A program made the position numbers and the translations under genes. DNA of 64,000 nucleotides from positions 4,455,424 through 4,519,423 of the forward strand of contig NC_089979.1 in the NCBI RefSeq assembly GCF_036417845.1, given 5' to 3'. The notes beneath the pieces are model-generated. The model saw only the letters and a program-made list of their open reading frames with translations, was not told the DNA's origin and ran no database searches. The DNA is from Apteryx mantelli (lineage: Eukaryota; Chordata; Aves; Apterygiformes; Apterygidae). Positions 12,891-23,200 of this stretch are shown here, one piece after another (position 1 is the first letter of the stretch; every line of letters starts with the position of its first letter).

Positions 12891-13449
12891 CCTTGTCACC
12901 ATGCAGGCTAGGAGGCCAGAGACATCCCACTAAAAACACCCGCTTCTCTGCCTTGGCTGGAGGGAGCTGGGGGTGACTCTCAGACTTCCAAAGCCAGGTG
13001 AGATGAAACCACCTTGAGCTGCTCCAAGGAAAGCTGCCTTGGACATCTCTGGAGCTGTTAGCAGGTCTGCCTTCGGTCATTGCCTCTCTAGACTAAACAA
13101 CCCCAGTTCTGTCCATCTCTTCTGGTGGGACATGTCTGCTGGACTTCAGGTCATTCCCACTGCTTTGCTTTGGACCTTTTCCAAGGCAGACAGAGACACA
13201 CGCCCCTTTTATTATCTCATCCAACAGTATTTATTACATCTAGAAGTGTTTTTCTGGAAGAAAAATCCCTCCAGAGGATGCAAAAGACCATGGTGCAAGG
13301 GTGTCAAATAGGTGACACCCAACACCTCACAGCACCTCCGGTACAATGGCAACTGAAGCTATCTGCAATGAGGCAAAGCTACAGAAAGGAATGGGTGACT
13401 GTTCAGCAGTGGCAAGTTGCACTTTTCCTCCTAGCAAAAAACTTGCTTT

Positions 13450-13514
13450 GAGCCCATAAATGCAAATTAGGGTCTCGTTTTGAGCCCATAAATGCAAATT
13501 AAGGTCTCAGTTTT
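13450..13514 (+). repeat. Two-copy 32-bp tandem duplication, each copy with an octamer motif
   Basis: Copy 1 at 13450-13481 and copy 2 at 13482-13514 differ by one substitution and one inserted base, so the duplication is recent or constrained. Each copy carries a perfect octamer ATGCAAAT (13460-13467 and 13492-13499), the POU-factor (Oct-1/Oct-2 type) site. The two sites are 32 bp apart, close to three helical turns, and so face the same side of the DNA. Confidence 0.95.
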
Positions 13515-14089
13515 CCCCACATCCCACCATTCATGGCCCACATCTCAGAGAGTTCAAGGCCTCCTTGATAACCTGCAATGTGAAGCTGTTTCTGTCTATA
13601 ACCTTGTCCCAGGCAGGGAAAAAATCCCCAGGAATTTCTGAACAGTCGCACTTCCACCTGTCTCGGCTTCGCAGCAGGTCCCCTGTGTGCAGCAAGCAAA
13701 CCATCGCACCCAGAAAAGACAAGTGGGGGTAGGCACAAGAGGAGCAGGAGTCCCATGGTTGATATTGCACACAGCAGTGTTACTGCAGAGGGGAATGTCT
13801 GAGGATTAACAAGCTAAAATGTGGTAGGTTTCAAATGGCTGAGAAATTCTGCAGAGGGTCCTCATGGCCAGGACAAAAGGATGTGCAATTCTGCAGCAAA
13901 AAGCATCAGCATCAGAAACGGTGCCTGTTGTATTTTCCTGCCCGCTATTTGCCTTTAAGAGAAAATTGATTATTCTGACATTGCAATTTCCAGTAAGAAA
14001 ACTCCTTAAATTGCATGTGTAATTCCCTCCTTCACTTCCTGAAAACTTTTCTTGAAAAGGGCATCTCTGCACCTTGTGTTTATAGGGGT

Positions 14090-14150
14090 CATTTCAACAA
14101 AAGGGAAACTGAGGCACCTCCCCAGAAGGTGGCTCTTTGCCCCTGATGAG
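14090..14150 (-). mobile_element. MIR/CORE-SINE-like fragment
   Basis: GGGAAACTGAGGCACC followed by a TTTGCCCC string is the reverse strand of the 'GTGCCTCAGTTTCCC' segment typical of MIR and related amniote SINEs. Short and diverged. Confidence 0.35.
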
Positions 14151-14324
14151 GCCCCTCACACAGGGCTCGCTGCAGGAGCAGAGACTGCCTGCAGGGACTC
14201 AAAATGTAATTCCAAACAGCTGAAAACACAAAGGAAAACACCACCTCCAAAATAACAGACAAAAAATCAGCAATTGTACCAGCTTCTTCCAGAGGCAGCA
14301 ATTTTAGGAACCACTTGTAACTAG

Positions 14325-14364
14325 GCAGCAGCAGCAGCAGGGTTTGTTTTTTTTTTTTTTTTTT
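14325..14364. repeat. (CAG)5 followed by an 18-T run
   Basis: Five GCA units (14325-14340), then GGTTTG and an uninterrupted 18-T run (14347-14364). Both are simple repeats; no SINE body was recognised beside the T-run. Confidence 0.9.
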
Positions 14365-16818
14365 CCAAATGGGGCCCTTTCTTTTCTTCCTTTTCCTCTA
14401 GGGTTTTTCATCACAGTGGAATTTCCTATCACAATCCATTAGATTTATGCTGCCCTGTTCCAGATCAGAGCATCGCTGAGCTCTGTGCATGTCTAACAAA
14501 AGACAGCCCTGCCCTGAACCACTTGCAATCTCTACAGACCAGGCAAACAAAGAGGATAGCAGAGAGAGGATTAGTGTGTCCAGGTTGCAGAGAGCGAACA
14601 GGGAGGAGATGTGACTTTCTCTAAGCCCTTTTAGGACTGTGGGTCCAAAGACCAGATTTTCTAAGTTGCAGGTGTTCTTCCTCCCGGGAGCTGTGATTCT
14701 AAATGGCATTGAGGCATGGGCTAGGATGCTCGTACAGCAAAGGACCTCTGCTTGTTGAGCAGAGAGTCCCGTAAGCATCCTGCTCCCCTTTGCCAGGTTT
14801 GTGCTTCCTGACAAATCAGAGCAAGTGGAGGTACCAAAGTGGTGCCCTTAGACCTCTGCCAATTCCCTTCCACGGGTCTGTGAATGACCCTTCTGTCCTC
14901 ACCACTCCACCAAGATGGAGAAACTTCTCTTGCCTGGCCCATGCCCAGGACAGAAGTGATCTGACACAGAGGAGTCTGCAGGCAGATGGGCAAGAGGGAA
15001 GCAGCCCCAGTTAGCACCTCTGTGGCACAGCATCTGCTCAGAGTGAGCTCTGGGACCTCCAGCCCCAAGCTGCACTGCACTCCTGCCACATGCTGGGGTG
15101 GGCAGGGCTGCCCCAGATCGGGGGGAGGCTTTAGGCACAGCTGGACTCTCCTGTGCTGTCTTGCAGGTTGCAGCTCATGTTGAGTTCCAGGTTTTCCTGC
15201 TCAGCTCGGCCACGCTGTGCTTCCCACCTCCCTGAACTCAAGAGCAGAGCGCCAGAGAGCTGTCTGGTGACTCTCTCAACAACCACAGCCCAGTGTAGCC
15301 ATGCCAAGTGTCCTGCTGACTTCTGCTTTGCAGCCCTCCAGCCAGAACTGGGCAAGAGCCACTCCGCAGGGCCCAGCTCTGACCTCCTCAGGGCATGTGT
15401 GCCCAAGCAATGCCAGAGCCTTGACTGCCTGCACAGCCTCCTCCTCCAAGTGTCAGTGTCCCTGTATGCCCAGTGACAAACAAATCCAGCAGGAAATACT
15501 TTGCTGGGAATGGAGAGAGCTTCGCAGTGAGGTTGTGACACTGGACATCATGTTCTTGGCAATTGGCTCCTGAATCTTTAAAAAAATAGCAAGAAAAGAA
15601 CAAGGAGTGGCTGTCAGCCAGAGCTGTTGGGGGGATGAAAGGGTTGGAGTGGGATCCCATGAGGGACCCCAACGGAGGCTGGATCACAAGGGGTAGTGGA
15701 GACATAACAGGCCCTGTTGGGTGCCCAAAGGGTCTCTCCAGCTCATTTTGTTGGTGTGTTGACTGAGGAACCTTGTTAGAAACCTCACTGGCCTAAGAGT
15801 GGTGGTGATCTGGGCAGACTAGACTGTAGCGAGGGATTTGGACTCATCCCCACACAGCACATTTATACTAGTACAGGGCACATCCAGCTTTACATTCCTG
15901 GTCATGCAAGAACTGCAGATAGGCAGGATCAAGTGTACTCCAAACCAGTCATCCAAGAGAGATCTCAGGGTGGCCCAGAGGAGCAGCTTGCTCTTTCTGC
16001 TCTGCAGACATCTTCATCTTTTTGAACTCAGTAGACCCACCAGCAAAAATGCCATAGCCTGGGGAGAGAAATGCAGAGGAAGGCAATGATCAGAAGAGTA
16101 GCTTCCCAAAAATCTGGCAGGCAGGCAGGAAGGAAACTGGCTCTTGCACACTTTCTCCCCCATGCCTGACTCACTCAATGGGAGCTGTGACTGTCATTTG
16201 GGAAGCACTTGTCTTTCACTGTCCCTCATCAAACAGACAAATCACGGCTGGATTCCATCAGCAGAAGCCCCCATGTGGCAGCTGTCTGATCTCTCTTTCT
16301 GTATAAACACACAGACAGGGAGCTTGTTCAGAGGCAGGGCCATGCGCTAATGGTCCCTCTGGCCTTTGCAGTCCTTTGAGGATGGTGACTGACAGCCCAG
16401 CAGGCTCTGGGAACTGACTGTGATCTCGGAGCAGCGCTTTTGTAGGGAAAGCCAACTGCTCTCCACTGATGCAGTTATGTTAGGTGGGTAGGGCTGCCTT
16501 TGAGCGCTGCTGAGCTGGAATTACAGAGGCAGTTGGATCATTTTTTTATGGTTGGAAACTACCTCTACTGCCCATGCTGAGAGCCAGACAATCAGCCCTG
16601 GAGATGCTGAATGTGACCAGGAGAGAGCGATCCAAGTCCTCTTTATCTGGGCAGAAGATGCTCATGTTCCCTTGCCCCTTTTGTGTTTCTGCCCCAGCAT
16701 CACATCCTGCCATCAGGAGAGGGGACAAGTTCTGGGGGACAAAGTTTGTCTCTTCCCCACAGGTTTTGTCTAGGGCTCAGTAAAAAGGGCTCTGATCCTT
16801 CCCTACAGCCCCTCCAAA

Positions 16819-16850
16819 CTTAGAAATAGCCACCTTAGAAATAGCCATCA
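16819..16850 (+). repeat. Short tandem word (CTTAGAAATAGCCA, twice)
   Basis: Two adjacent copies of a 15-16-bp word, probably a replication-slippage product. No function visible. Confidence 0.8.
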
Positions 16851-19800
16851 GGAATAATAGTGCTTCAGAGTTCAGATCCCAAGGGATTATGAAGCTATTC
16901 CTTCCCCAGATAGCCCAATGTGGCACACCTGGATCATCATGTCAGAGAGCAGCAGAGAATGACTATTCAACAGCTCAGCAACTAAAGCTACATCTCTCTC
17001 TGCTTGGATCCAAAGGAGCAAATGCCATGAGCCCAAAGTTGACTGCTGACTCTCTTGGATCCAGGTGTCAGACCCAGACTTTAAGGTTTTTTCAGCTGGG
17101 CTTCCCATGGACTCTACTAAGGAACCCAGACAAATCCCAGATCTGCTTTCAGAATCCACCCATTTCCTCACTATTGCTTTCACAGAGCCTGGGGTGAGAG
17201 AGGAGCAGAGCAGCAATGCGAAATATAGGCTGCAGCCCACTACATAGCAGGTCTCCCAGCACAGCCAGCAGGATCCATTTCCCAGAGGCAGCTGCATAGC
17301 AGGGCAGATCCTGATCTTGGTGACATGGCCACTGGTTCCCACAGAGGCACAGAATGGCCCCAACCATCAATGTGATTGAGCAGCATAGTTCAGGAAGAGA
17401 CTCCAGCACCGACTGGTTGTGGGTCAGGAGCTGCCAAAGGGGAGTGTGATTTCTCTTTGTGCACCAGCAATGGAACAGGACTGAGTGACATGAACTCTAT
17501 CAAGGAGTAACCACAAGGCCAGATCCTCTGTGAACTCCTTTTTCCTTGCACAACCTGCTGTGTCCTCTCCAGCCTCTCTCTCATGGACACTGGGTGCTGC
17601 ACCCATCTCAGTGTTGGCATCCCTCCAGGGTCCAATTTTGACTCGGCTAGAGTAAATGGAGCTCATCGAGGTGAATCCAGCCCTTGAGCCCTCTCCCATC
17701 CTGTTCCCAAGGCCCCACTAGCAAGAAGATTGCCACCCACAGCACAAGCAGGGTCAGGGCTGGATGTAGGATGAGGAGCCAGGGGTTCTCCCTGGCCTTT
17801 CTCAGTTCCACTAACTCAGAATAGCTACAAGTTGTTTCAGTCAGATATCTTCTTCTCTCCCCCTTCCTCACTGTCGGAGTGGGGAAAGTTAGGGCAGGTG
17901 CTTTAGTCCATCAGGCAGGAGCTTGGCACCTGCCAGACCCTGCCCTGCTCCATTGTGCTCTGCTGCAGGGCTGGGACAGAAGCCAGTGTTTTGTTCCACA
18001 TCCTTTGACAATATTCCTGCACTGCTGTCCAAGGCTTGCCTTCCAAGGGAAGGGAATGTATGTCTCACTCATTAATGATAAGGAAGCACAATGGGGCTGA
18101 AACACACCTGACCAAGCAACACCATTTTTACAAGAAGAAATTCCTACATATTTGGGGACAGTCTCATTGTCTTCACATTTCCCCCTAAACCAAATACCAT
18201 GCAATACTTCCCTAGCAGCTGTCCCCTGTGGTCTCACAGCACCATGCATTGAAAGGTGAGTCCCAGAACGGGATCAAGTGCAGCAACTTCTCCACAGCCT
18301 CTACCCTCGGGCTACGCATGAGAACCAAACAAGTTCTCTGGGTCCTCAATCCTGCACTTGATTCACAGCATCCAATGACGGCCCTGGATGCTGTAGAGAA
18401 TCAAGAATTTAGGGACCATGGGCAGTGCATGTCATAGAGACATACACAAGTGTTTTCTAGTGCTTATGAACACTACAGAGGCCTGGGGATCATCCAGGGC
18501 AGATTTACTGCAGGAAAGGAGGAGTTGGGGAGAGTAAAATGGACATAGGTCCTCCCCCATGTCATTTACTTTTTGTGCCATGGTAAATGGTTTACTCGCA
18601 TGACAGGGAGCAGAGAACATCCAGTGTTGCCTCTCCATTAACCCTGCAGCTGCACCAGGAGGGCAAACTCCCACGCAGGCAGTCTCCTGAGGATAGTCTC
18701 CTGTTTGTGACTGTGGGCATTTCTTGTTCCCATTTCCCTTCTGATTCTCCTGCTCTCTGGTGCAGGAGCAAAGACAGTAGGAAAATATCTCAGGAACATC
18801 TGTGTTGGTGGGAAGATAGGAGAGGGCTCAGTGGAGGTGGTCTAGGGGCAGGTGAGTTCATTTCCTCTAAAGCAACTGATAAAAATGGTTTCCCAGAGAG
18901 CTCAGTGAGGATCCCACTCTTCTGTGTCCTCCATGCAGTCACGAACATGTGTAAAAGCCTGTCAGCTTTCTGAGCTCTGATTCTCCAGGTCTAGGTCCAT
19001 GAGCTTCTTGAGTAGAAGCTCTCTTTTACCACTGAAGAACACAATGAATTTCTGAGGACCTGTTTGGTCTAACAGAGACAAGATATAACATCCTGAAAAA
19101 ACAGACATGTTCAGACATGGATTCTGGTTTGGGTTCTTAAAGAGTTGGACAGCAGAGATGTCCTGAAAACTGATATGGCCATGCATCTTGAGCCCATCTT
19201 GACAGTATAATAGTTCACTATGCTGTGGCAATCTCCATCTCCTCTCATGCAGCGAGGGGTGAAAGGACGCTCAACTCCCCTCTTTGAATAGGACTGAAAA
19301 CCCTTCTGACAACAGCAGAGAAGACATCTCCACAGAAAATTGTGTGGTATCACCCTTTTGTCCACCTTCTCCAGAGCTGCCCAGCTTCTTGCTTTGCTGC
19401 TCTGTGACACAGCGGGCTTTTAACCAGAGTCCTGTCCCATCCCTATTTTACATGAAGCAGTTAAGGGACTGCTAAGAATTAATATGGGCCAGTAGCACCC
19501 TTTCGTGCTCTGACTCCTTCTCCCACATGCTAATTTCAGCTGAGCCAGAACCTTCTTCTACCTACAGCCTCAAGACATCCATTGCAATATTTAATATTGT
19601 TGAATATGCAGCCAACAAGCTTGAGAATTTTCCACTTAACTAAAGCTTCCCTTTTTTTCCTGTCTTTCTGTCTGAATGTCTGAAAATCAAAAGACAATAG
19701 AAGCTCTTCATTCATCAGCTACAGTTGCAACTCCTCCTGAAGTCAACTGTGGGAACTGGGTCTGGGACAAAGCATGTCCCAGAGCCCGGATGTGCCTTCT

Positions 19801-21830
19801 CCACCTTAACAGCAGCATCTGCTTCCCAATATGGCATGCTCTGCACTATCTCAGGCACAACTTGAAACTTTGCAGCTGTTGCCACTAAATTCGGCAAGGA
19901 GGGAGAGGCTGGGATAGCGGGGGAGTGCAAAGCACTCATTATCCTGTGCACGAGGGATGAGAACAAAGCTCCCATGTATCACGCAAAAGCACAAAAACAA
20001 GACACTGCAAGGGCCAGGAAGTCCCAGATCAGGTGAACAGAGTGTAGGTACCAATATCTCATCGTGGAGAAAAGTCTCCTCCTTTTTTCAGTCTTGCATT
20101 TGTAACTCCAGAGGCTTCCTCCCCTGAAGATTTATTCCCTAAATATAAAAGTTTTTTTGACAACCTGGGGGGAACTCAAGTGTTTGCCACCATTGGCAAC
20201 ATGAAAGATAGGGTCCAAGTTCAGTCTTCTGGCCCAGCACTTGATCATAGGTTGGTTTCTTCTCTTTCGTTCTTCCTCCCATTTAACTCCCAGCATGGAA
20301 GGAAGTGAGGGCAACTTTATTACCCAGAGATGACTCATGGAGGCCTTCCAATCATACATGCTTTCCAAGTCGTAAGGAAGTGAAAAGTAGATGAGAGCCC
20401 AGACACATGCCTGAGCTGGAGGTCAATTGTGAAAGGCTGGATGTCTGGATCAGGAGCATGTGAAGTCAAGGAGGATGTTCCTGAAATTGGGGGAAGAATC
20501 TGCCCCTCGTTCTGAGGAAATTCAAAATAGAAAATCAATAAAATAACATGACAAAAAAGATCAGCTCAGCCTTCCTGGGAAAGATCCAAGGGTGAAAAAC
20601 TAATTCCAGAAAATGAGGTCAACCTTCTCTCATATCCATAGCTACCGTTCGTGCTCTAGTGAGACACGCATGTGTAGAGTTTACCTCTCCTCTATTTATG
20701 GATTTGGCCTCTTGACCTGGAATTCAATGCCTCTCAGTTGATCCTGTCGTGTTGTGACGGGCCCTATCCTGCATGTTTATTGCATTGGCACCAGCGTTGT
20801 CTTTATCTAAAGGATGAGGGAAAAGAGCAGTCCAGGGCTGACACTAAAATCTAGCATCCATCCTCCCCATCCTTCTAAATAACTATATTTGATGCAGCTT
20901 CTCACCTTAATTTTTCTGCCCATTTTCCCAGAAGGTACTTCTATAACTATCATATACCCTCCTGGAGGTAACATCTCTGCATGTCCCTTTTTTCCCCGCG
21001 CCCCACAAAAGATGGCATGTATTGCTACCCAATTTAGACCAGGTAGTCCCATCATGAGCTGGGAGTTTGGGGGATTACCCATTTGCTTACCAGCTCTGAG
21101 ATGGTCCCGATACCCACAATGACGGTTACCATCAGTAGGTAAGGGCTGTGTGAAAATGGATGAATGTGGCAAGTTGTTGGGGGGCTCCCTGGTGGAACCT
21201 CAGACTCTCATTTCCACTCTCATCTCATATACACTCAGCCACTTAAGGCCATGGCTTGGATAGATCCTCTTATTAACCCTCTCCCAGATTAGTGCAGCCA
21301 GAAGTCACCAAAGCGTGCAAGGTCATCCTTCATCTCGCTGTGCCAGGTCCCCTCTTTGGGTCTGGACAACTGGTTTAGCTCAGAGCATGTCCCAGGCGTC
21401 ACGGCATTTGATACAGCACCTTCCTCCAACTGCCAGAGATGCTTCTGTCTAATCACAGTTCATATCGGGAAGATGAAAAGAGAGGTATTTTCCTCCCATG
21501 TAACACGGCAATGGCTCAGCCACATTGCAGTGGCCTGGAGCTGGCTAGTGCTCAGCAAGGAGAGTTTGTTCCCGCAGAGACACAGGGAAGTTGACACAGA
21601 GAGGGGACAAAGGGGGTCAGCAACATCAGTTTTAGTTTACTAGCAATGTTTAGGCATTAACACCGTGAGGAAGGCTGGATCTTCAGCATTTCCAACACTT
21701 CATAAATTTCAGAGAGACTTAGGGCAAGGAGCCAGATGTTTGGGGAGAAATTCTGAACACTGAAGACAAGTGGAAATTTTTTTTTTTTGGTCGTGTGTAT
21801 TTTTTCCCATTAGTTGCAAGGCTATATTTA

Positions 21831-21876
21831 GAAGAGAAGGGGGGGAGAGAGAGAGGGAGAGAGAGAGAGAGAGAGA
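21831..21876. repeat. GA-rich all-purine tract
   Basis: A 46-bp run of G and A only, mostly (GA)n with an internal G-run, about 50 bp before the exon-like interval at 21926. Such mirror-symmetric purine tracts can form triplex (H-) DNA and bind GAGA-type factors. A 12-T run (21777-21788) lies just upstream. Confidence 0.9.
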
Positions 21877-21925
21877 TTAGGCATTTCTTCATATTCTGTA
21901 GTCACTCCAGTCGTTCTGCTTGTAG

Positions 21926-22022
21926 GAACAGATGTCTCTTTCCTGGGGCGATTACATTCAGGTCCATGAGGAAATTTTCTTAACGGCAGCTCCTCTAACA
22001 TAGAAGGGAGATCGGGCCAGAG
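21926..22022 (+). other. Exon-like interval between a usable acceptor and a strong donor
   Basis: GTCGTTCTGCTTGTAG ends at 21925 and gives a fair acceptor. CAGAG|GTAAGTCA at 22022/22023 is a strong donor. The 97-nt span is a typical internal exon size and lies between the 7.3-kb candidate first exon and the GPR20 coding exon. It has no obvious coding content. It could be an optional 5' UTR exon of GPR20 or a chance pairing. Confidence 0.22.
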
Positions 22023-22124
22023 GTAAGTCAATCTGTTGTGAAGGAATATACTGCAGGGACTGTTGCAGTGAATGCTTTGAGCTATTGGTCAGAGAGAAAG
22101 GGAGGGCACGGTATCGAAGAGGTG

Positions 22125-22136
22125 GCAGCAGGGGGC
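22125..22136 (+). promoter_or_regulatory. CTCF-like core motif, forward
   Basis: GCAGCAGGGGGC differs at one position from the CTCF core CCASYAGRKGGC. It faces right, toward the reverse-oriented site at 48151-48166. Confidence 0.35.
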
Positions 22137-22902
22137 CAGGAGGGAATCACTGGAGACCGAACTCAAAGTCTGCTGTGGAAAGCATGGTTATCATGGCAGG
22201 GAGCCTTGTGGGGCTGTGAGCCATTGCAAGTGAGGTGGAGAGGGCCCCGCATCCAACGTGTGGAAGAAGACCTTGGCAAGCCCCTGACTCTGTTTTTGTA
22301 GCAAATGTCGAAGCTCCTCAGGAGCTAGCTGTCCCCAGAGAGCCAGGCTGCACCAGCGGTCACTCCAGGCTGCAAGGGGGCTTTCCCAGCACAAGCTTCT
22401 CCGCACTTTGGTTTCTGGTCAATGCCATGATATTTGCCTGTTTCCCAAGGAAATGGGGGAGTGAGAAAAGGTGTACGAAATGGCTGTGAAAAGTACTGTG
22501 TCAGCTCATGTGAGGAATGATATCTTATTTGTATCAAGGTATTCCCAGGCATAACAAAATCTTGGGGAAATGATTCAGGCAGATTTTGGAAGTCAGGAGG
22601 GGAGATAGTGCACTGTTCCTCAGATGTGTGCCAGGCATGGGATCAGCCAGGGCTGGGGACATTTTAGTCTCTGTTCGGCCGTGCAGCAGGGTGCAAGTTC
22701 AGCTCTAAGGAAGATGCTGTTTTCCTTCTCTGAATCAGTTTGCTGGGTCAGCCCAAAAAGAAACAGATTCTTTCCAAGATCCTTAAGCAGGGCGTGTTTT
22801 ATGCCCTTCAGAAATGTTCACTGCTTTCTTGGCACTACACCCACCAACAGCTCAACTTTTCTCCAGTTGACCCAGTCTATCCAAAACTTGCAAATCCCTG
22901 AA

Positions 22903-22931
22903 GGGACCTGGGCGGGGGGGAGGAGGGGGGG
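22903..22931 (+). other. G-quadruplex-type G tract
   Basis: Four or more runs of three or more G with loops of 1-4 nt (ACCT, C, AGGA). This meets the usual G3+N1-7 rule on the + strand. Confidence 0.6.
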
Positions 22932-23164
22932 TTGTCTCTGCACAGCAGAGTGTCACATGCACCCAGCAAAGGAAACAACAGAAACCAGTCTCCCAAAAGG
23001 TTAAGATCTGGCAAGCTACCCTGGGGGCACCTTGAAAACCAACCCAGGGCCAAGCAGGCACGGGAAACTGGAAGCTGCCCTCAGGGCGCAGGGAACTGGC
23101 TTAGAAGAGAGGAAATGTCTGCTTCCCGAGGATGTCTCCCACCTTGCTGAATTCCCTGGGCCAA

Positions 23165-23200
23165 GCCAGGGCATGGCTCTGTGCCTCTGTTTCCCCCACA
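23165..23200 (+). mobile_element. Possible MIR-like scrap
   Basis: CTCTGTGCCTCTGTTTCCCCC matches the conserved 'CTGTGCCTCAGTTTCCCC' segment of MIR-type SINEs, but no further flanking similarity is clear. Confidence 0.22.

Larger units (their letters stand above)
7661..13449. other. Non-coding; probable first part of GPR20 intron 1
   Basis: No exon recognised. It contains a MEF2-like CTATTTATAA (8842-8851) and a possible DNA-transposon relic (about 12824-12890). Intron status depends on the 7.1-7.66 kb block being the GPR20 promoter. Confidence 0.35.
13515..21825. other. Non-coding; probable GPR20 intron 1
   Basis: No coding exon recognised. The longest frames (near 16887-17363 on the minus strand, about 158 codons) are overlapped by frames on the other strand and resemble no family. 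Contains simple repeats near 14325-14364, a probable SINE relic at 14090-14150 and a 15-16-bp duplicated word at 16819-16850. Confidence 0.4.
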
